A DNA stretch of 8,871 nucleotides from Bacillota bacterium (GTDB lineage Bacteria > Bacillota > Clostridia > Lachnospirales > WQUN01). The translations under genes were made by a program, and so were the position numbers. The stretch is from NCBI GenBank assembly GCA_009782085.1, contig WQUN01000237.1, forward strand, positions 1 through 8,871, given 5' to 3'. Below the pieces are notes generated by a model. The model had not been told where the DNA came from and ran no database searches. It worked only from the letters and a program-made list of their open reading frames with translations. This document shows, in pieces, positions 6,701 through 8,871 of the stretch (positions are counted from its first letter, which is position 1; every line of letters begins with the position of its first letter).

Positions 6701-8871
6701 TCTCTCGAACTCCCGCTTGAGATACTCGTCCCCGTAGAAATTGGAGACCATACCCAGCGTCGCGTTCCAGCCGTTCCAGTACGGGGTGGTCCCTGATTCC
6801 CAGTAGTCGTCGCCGACCCTGAAGGCCTGGCCGTCGGGACGGCGGGAATACATCCACTGATAGGGGAAATACTGCTGGTCCTCGTCGAAAACGTACACGC
6901 CGGACATCTGCCTGAACAGGAAGGCCGCCCAAAGTTCGCTGCCGCCCCTGAATTCGCCGTAGGCGTTGCCCTGGTTATGCAAAGACGACCGGTACTCGTA
7001 ATTCCGCGGTTCCACGTACTGAGCGAAGAACCTGCCGGCGACATAGTTGTACACGTCGGGCCGCTCGTCGTAAGAGGCGATGCCCAGCGACATGAGGTCC
7101 CTTAGCAGAGACGTCTCGCCGCCGTGGCCGGTCACCGCGCCCTGCTTGTTCGGCGGATATCCGATCTCCATGTCGACCGCGACGGACTCCGCCATATGCA
7201 TGAACTCTTTCCTGTCGTCGCCGTTCATCAGCGGGTAGCACCAGTCATAGACCTCCGACGCCGTAAAGATGAACGCTCCGATATAACGGTATGTCATCGA
7301 GTCCGACGTGAGGAACTGGACCGTATTGTAGTAATTCTTTATGGCCTGGACCGCCGCCTGGCCGTGCCCGACGCTGCCGTTTACGGCGTAGTCGAACGCC
7401 AGGGCCTCGATATTGGTAAGCGGCGCCTGATTGAAGTTGGACGCGCCCGGCTGCGGGGCCGGGAGAACGCCGTCCGTGGGCTTGGCGATAAGCGCCTGGA
7501 AAGCCCGTATCGCAGGCTGGTTCTGCTCCGCGGCGAAATTGGCCTTGATATTCGGGATATCGCTCGCTCTGAACATGAGGCGCGGATGCTCCGCCGGCGG
7601 AGTGACCGGCGGGATCGGATATACTCCGGAGGGAAGCAAGACGACCTCGCCGCCTGCTGGTTGCTTGCCCATGCCCGTCGGCGTCACCTTGGTGTCGGAT
7701 ATCCAAACCTTGTCGAACACTATGCCGATGTTCTGCCGCTTAATGATCCGCACCGACACGTAATCGCCGGCTATTGCCGTGACAGACGCGATCCTGCTCC
7801 AGTCGAACGTTGTGGGGTTCCCGCTCAGGGCCGCGTAATCGTAGGGCGCGCCGCCGACCGACAGGAACACGCTGTTGCCCGTGCTGCCCGCCGGCGTGCA
7901 GGTCAGCCTGACCCACACGGCGTACGTGCCGCTCTTGTCGGCTGTGAATGACAGGTTCAGATCCGGCGCGGTATCGGCGGCCGGTACGGTCTTGTCCTCG
8001 AAATTGACGGCCAGGCCCTGGTTGTTGGACATGTCGGAGCCGGTGACAAGATGGAGCGCGTTCGGGTTCCAGGGCAGGTACTCGCATTCCTCCATGACAA
8101 ACCCGTTCAGGGTCTTCATTGTGCCGACCGTCGTGTCCAGGTCGGACCCGGGGGTTCCGTCGTTCGGTATGTAGGAGGCATTGTTGGTTATTACGAACTT
8201 GTCATAAAAGATATCGTATGACTGCCAATTCCTGAGCCTGACGGAAGCGACGCCGCCGGCGTTCGCCACGGTTATGCTTCCGAGTTTGGCCCAGCCGGGC
8301 GCGTTCACCCCGCCCCCGATCTGCGTCCAGTTGTACGAGCCGCCGCCGAACGACATGTTGCAGGCCCGCCCGTATGTGTCCGGCAAGGACGACGTGCTCC
8401 GCACCCAGACGTTATACGTGCCGGCCTGGTCTGCTATGAAGCTGAGGTCGATGTCCGGCGGGGCGTCGATGGGAAGCGGGGAGGTCTTGTCCTCCGCAAT
8501 GGGGCCTATGGCCTTGCCGCCCGAAAAGATAGCGTCCGTTCTCAGCCACATCCTGGTCTTGTCGTAGGCGGTATCCTCCGCCTCGACGGTCAGCACGCCG
8601 TTCGTCGTCTTCAGGACAACCGTTCCCGGATCCGCCGGTTCTGTGCTCCCGAGCCCGAAATCGGCGTCTTTCGGTGTGTACAAGGTGTTGTCGGTTATAT
8701 AGAACCTGTCGAGGAAGATGGCGTACGCCTGCCATATCCTGAGCCTGACGGAGGCAGTGTCGCCGGCGTTTGCCACGGTTATGGAACCCAGCTTCGCCCA
8801 GCCGGGCGCGTCCACTCCGCCGCCGATCTGCGTCCAGTTGTACGCGCCGCCGCCGAACGACATGTTGACGG
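3743..8871 (-). CDS. Multimodular secreted heparinase II/III-type polysaccharide lyase (5' end missing)
   Basis: The frame is open to the right edge; the true start and any signal peptide lie outside, so 1708 codons are a minimum. Residues are counted from the first Met, at 8863. Order of modules: three carbohydrate-binding-like beta modules of the CBM6/35 type (1-60 partial, about 82-229, about 246-392); a heparinase II/III catalytic unit (about 425-1157) starting HPRLMFRASDIP, with an alpha-toroid and then beta-sandwiches; a copper-amine-oxidase-N stalk domain (about 1174-1290); two CBM32/F5-8C domains (1303-1428, 1433-1558); a FIVAR helical domain (about 1563-1631); and a Big_2-like Ig domain (1632-1706). 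Catalytic-type signatures are H629 in SSLHNQGNAYGE, Y687 in GDDYWESG, the HxH pair H799/H801 in NHQHLDMGSF, and GGPGKEFWIDG (1009-1019). Such lyases cleave uronic-acid polysaccharides by beta-elimination outside the cell. The substrate is not decidable; the ligand positions D and H expected after HxH are H818 and N841. No LPXTG or SLH anchor is present. Confidence 0.88.
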   Translation of the reverse strand, partial: VNMSFGGGAYNWTQIGGGVDAPGWAKLGSITVANAGDTASVRLRIWQAYAIFLDRFYITDNTLYTPKDADFGLGSTEPADPGTVVLKTTNGVLTVEAEDTAYDKTRMWLRTDAIFSGGKAIGPIAEDKTSPLPIDAPPDIDLSFIADQAGTYNVWVRSTSSLPDTYGRACNMSFGGGSYNWTQIGGGVNAPGWAKLGSITVANAGGVASVRLRNWQSYDIFYDKFVITNNASYIPNDGTPGSDLDTTVGTMKTLNGFVMEECEYLPWNPNALHLVTGSDMSNNQGLAVNFEDKTVPAADTAPDLNLSFTADKSGTYAVWVRLTCTPAGSTGNSVFLSVGGAPYDYAALSGNPTTFDWSRIASVTAIAGDYVSVRIIKRQNIGIVFDKVWISDTKVTPTGMGKQPAGGEVVLLPSGVYPIPPVTPPAEHPRLMFRASDIPNIKANFAAEQNQPAIRAFQALIAKPTDGVLPAPQPGASNFNQAPLTNIEALAFDYAVNGSVGHGQAAVQAIKNYYNTVQFLTSDSMTYRYIGAFIFTASEVYDWCYPLMNGDDRKEFMHMAESVAVDMEIGYPPNKQGAVTGHGGETSLLRDLMSLGIASYDERPDVYNYVAGRFFAQYVEPRNYEYRSSLHNQGNAYGEFRGGSELWAAFLFRQMSGVYVFDEDQQYFPYQWMYSRRPDGQAFRVGDDYWESGTTPYWNGWNATLGMVSNFYGDEYLKREFERENPFLMNFTNSLDLYTPVTHLIINDPLLAGKPSAELPLSRYFPGPAGTMIARTGWNDGVEAPDVVAMMNIGVQYAANHQHLDMGSFQIYYKGMLTGHSGRYDDGYATSHDAQYNKRGIANNILLIHDPNETFNYQGTPMANDGGYRIPNNGGEVATFQQWMSSGMDTGAVLGEEFGPDTISPEYTYIKGDITRSYSSKAQEVLRSMLFLPLDDKDHPAAMIVMDKVTASDPRFKKGFLLHSLEEPTVTGNRTVIERTALNDTNKNYNGRLVCDTLLPKPGNTVIEKIGGPGKEFWIDGQNYPAKFPPNSSSDNEGQGWGRVEISPVAPQATDYFLNVLTVSDAGGVVKDLDSQLIEGEAFVGAVVSDRVAVFAKGAQRLEGPISFTIPGTGDFEVAVAGIKEGTWTVNGMDVKVSDEGGIAYFSAAAGGVTMTYKNTDSGKTFTTTPVTSDGVGVKLDKAYIYLDPAAALADGAVMVPAAALAKKLGASASWDAASRTLTVEKMDENGKVNVIKITAGSLTAYVNGQPAALAAAPAMNGETLTAPADFLTESLGGLYSWDPFAMTANLTSPKPAAPKGLQGYAIITGSSASAYSEDYTDKNSWDKNYDTLWSAQGEEYVTYEFDSVYNITGVELFLNPNSGRTAYFEILASEDGVNFTSVYSGQGDGAVNNAWETFAFGQPVRAKFMRYLAKGSNISMWNGLKEIRFKTNDFAIIENSSASAYSEQFYDTNAWDGDFNTLWSAQGEEYVTFRFDREYTVGAVDLFLNPNSGRTAYFEILASEDGVNFTSVYSGQGDGSINNAWETFAFGQPVKATYMRYLAKGSNISMWNGLKEIRFRVAAEAAVDKDALAGAIAKAEAYDANRYTVASWAALSEALGKAREAYQSSDGQAAIDAAAEALYAAMDALVPAKLECPVKSMAAKIGKPLAIPYTWDGPGAPVITSSNQAVCGIGANGTLTPMKAGIAVITITAPDGTKVVFAVTVTA
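4190..4567 (-). repeat. Tandem CBM32 module, copy B (second in the protein)
   Basis: This codes for residues 1433-1558 of the lyase and repeats copy A at a 390-bp offset. The peptide from LFLNPNSGRTAYFEIL to VYSGQGDG is identical in both copies. In a roughly 90-bp part of that stretch I count about nine base differences, all synonymous. The fold assignment (F5/8 type C, galactose-binding-like) rests on the SSASAYSE start, the W-D...LWSA motif and the ISMWNGLKEIRF end. Confidence 0.85.
4580..4957 (-). repeat. Tandem CBM32 module, copy A (first in the protein)
   Basis: This codes for residues 1303-1428 of the lyase and is the partner of the copy at 4190-4567, joined to it by only four residues (TNDF region). 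The two copies differ mainly in the segment after LWSAQGEEYVT (YEFDSVYNITGVE against FRFDREYTVGAVD). The aromatic and loop residues that usually form the sugar site are largely shared. Confidence 0.85.
8159..8359 (-). repeat. Duplicated N-terminal module segment, copy 2
   Basis: This codes for residues 169-235 and repeats the segment at 8666-8866 with a 507-bp (169-residue) offset. Shared peptides include NWTQIGGGV, APGWAKLGSITVANAG and ASVRLR. Similarity falls off toward the module's C-terminal end (IFYDKFVITNN against IFLDRFYITDN). It marks the C-terminal half of a carbohydrate-binding-like beta module. Confidence 0.8.
8666..8866 (-). repeat. Duplicated N-terminal module segment, copy 1 (at window edge)
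   Basis: This is the partner of 8159-8359. It is the end of a module whose beginning is outside the window, so further copies may lie upstream. It is followed by a short Pro/Asp/Gly linker (about residues 62-82) before the next module begins at TVVLKTTNGVLTVEAED. Confidence 0.8.

Noticed and set aside
4523..6796. A 757-codon open frame on the plus strand opposite the lyase
   Set aside because: It lies antisense within a gene with clear domain motifs; its product is rich in Arg, Val, Gly and His with no recognisable motif, as expected from the GC-rich third positions of the true gene.

Overview
The window looks like chromosomal DNA of a Gram-positive, probably spore-forming member of the Bacillota (Clostridia or a Paenibacillus-like lineage). 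The reasons are a SecG of Firmicutes type, strong AAGGAGG ribosome binding sites, GC-rich coding DNA beside AT-rich spacers, and a large secreted enzyme built from modules common in those groups (a copper-amine-oxidase-N 'stalk' domain, F5/8-type CBM32 domains, FIVAR and Big_2). The taxonomic assignment is an inference; no rRNA or marker gene beyond secG is present.

Layout. Plus strand: the last 36 codons of an unidentified gene (1-111); a sigma-A-like promoter (131-158); secG (200-445), closed by a very long-stemmed intrinsic terminator (523-575); an AT-rich leader; and a gene for a small Cys-rich, Asp-rich protein of unknown function (711-1202). A dispersed-type inverted repeat (1250-1307) lies between the convergent genes and overlaps the last codons of the next one. 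Minus strand: a cytoplasmic GH13 neopullulanase/cyclomaltodextrinase-type enzyme (3411-1297); a 331-bp spacer (3412-3742) packed with inverted repeats; and a giant multimodular heparinase II/III-type polysaccharide lyase (stop at 3743, 5' end beyond 8871, at least 1708 codons).

How the genes fit together. Both minus-strand genes concern polysaccharide breakdown, but at different places: the lyase is presumably exported and binds glycans through up to five carbohydrate-binding-like modules, while the GH13 enzyme has no signal peptide and should process imported maltodextrin-type oligosaccharides. They have different substrate chemistries, and the spacer between them holds hairpins and a palindrome of its own, so I infer separate transcription units. 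secG (Sec translocase) is housekeeping and linked only by position.

I see no defence system, phage, integron, transposase, CRISPR array, tRNA or rRNA gene. The most notable points are the lyase architecture with two apparent changes at expected metal-ligand positions, its two tandemly duplicated CBM32 modules with mostly synonymous divergence, the operator-like palindrome ahead of the GH13 gene, the dispersed repeat that supplies the GH13 stop codon, and the Cys/Asp-rich orphan protein.
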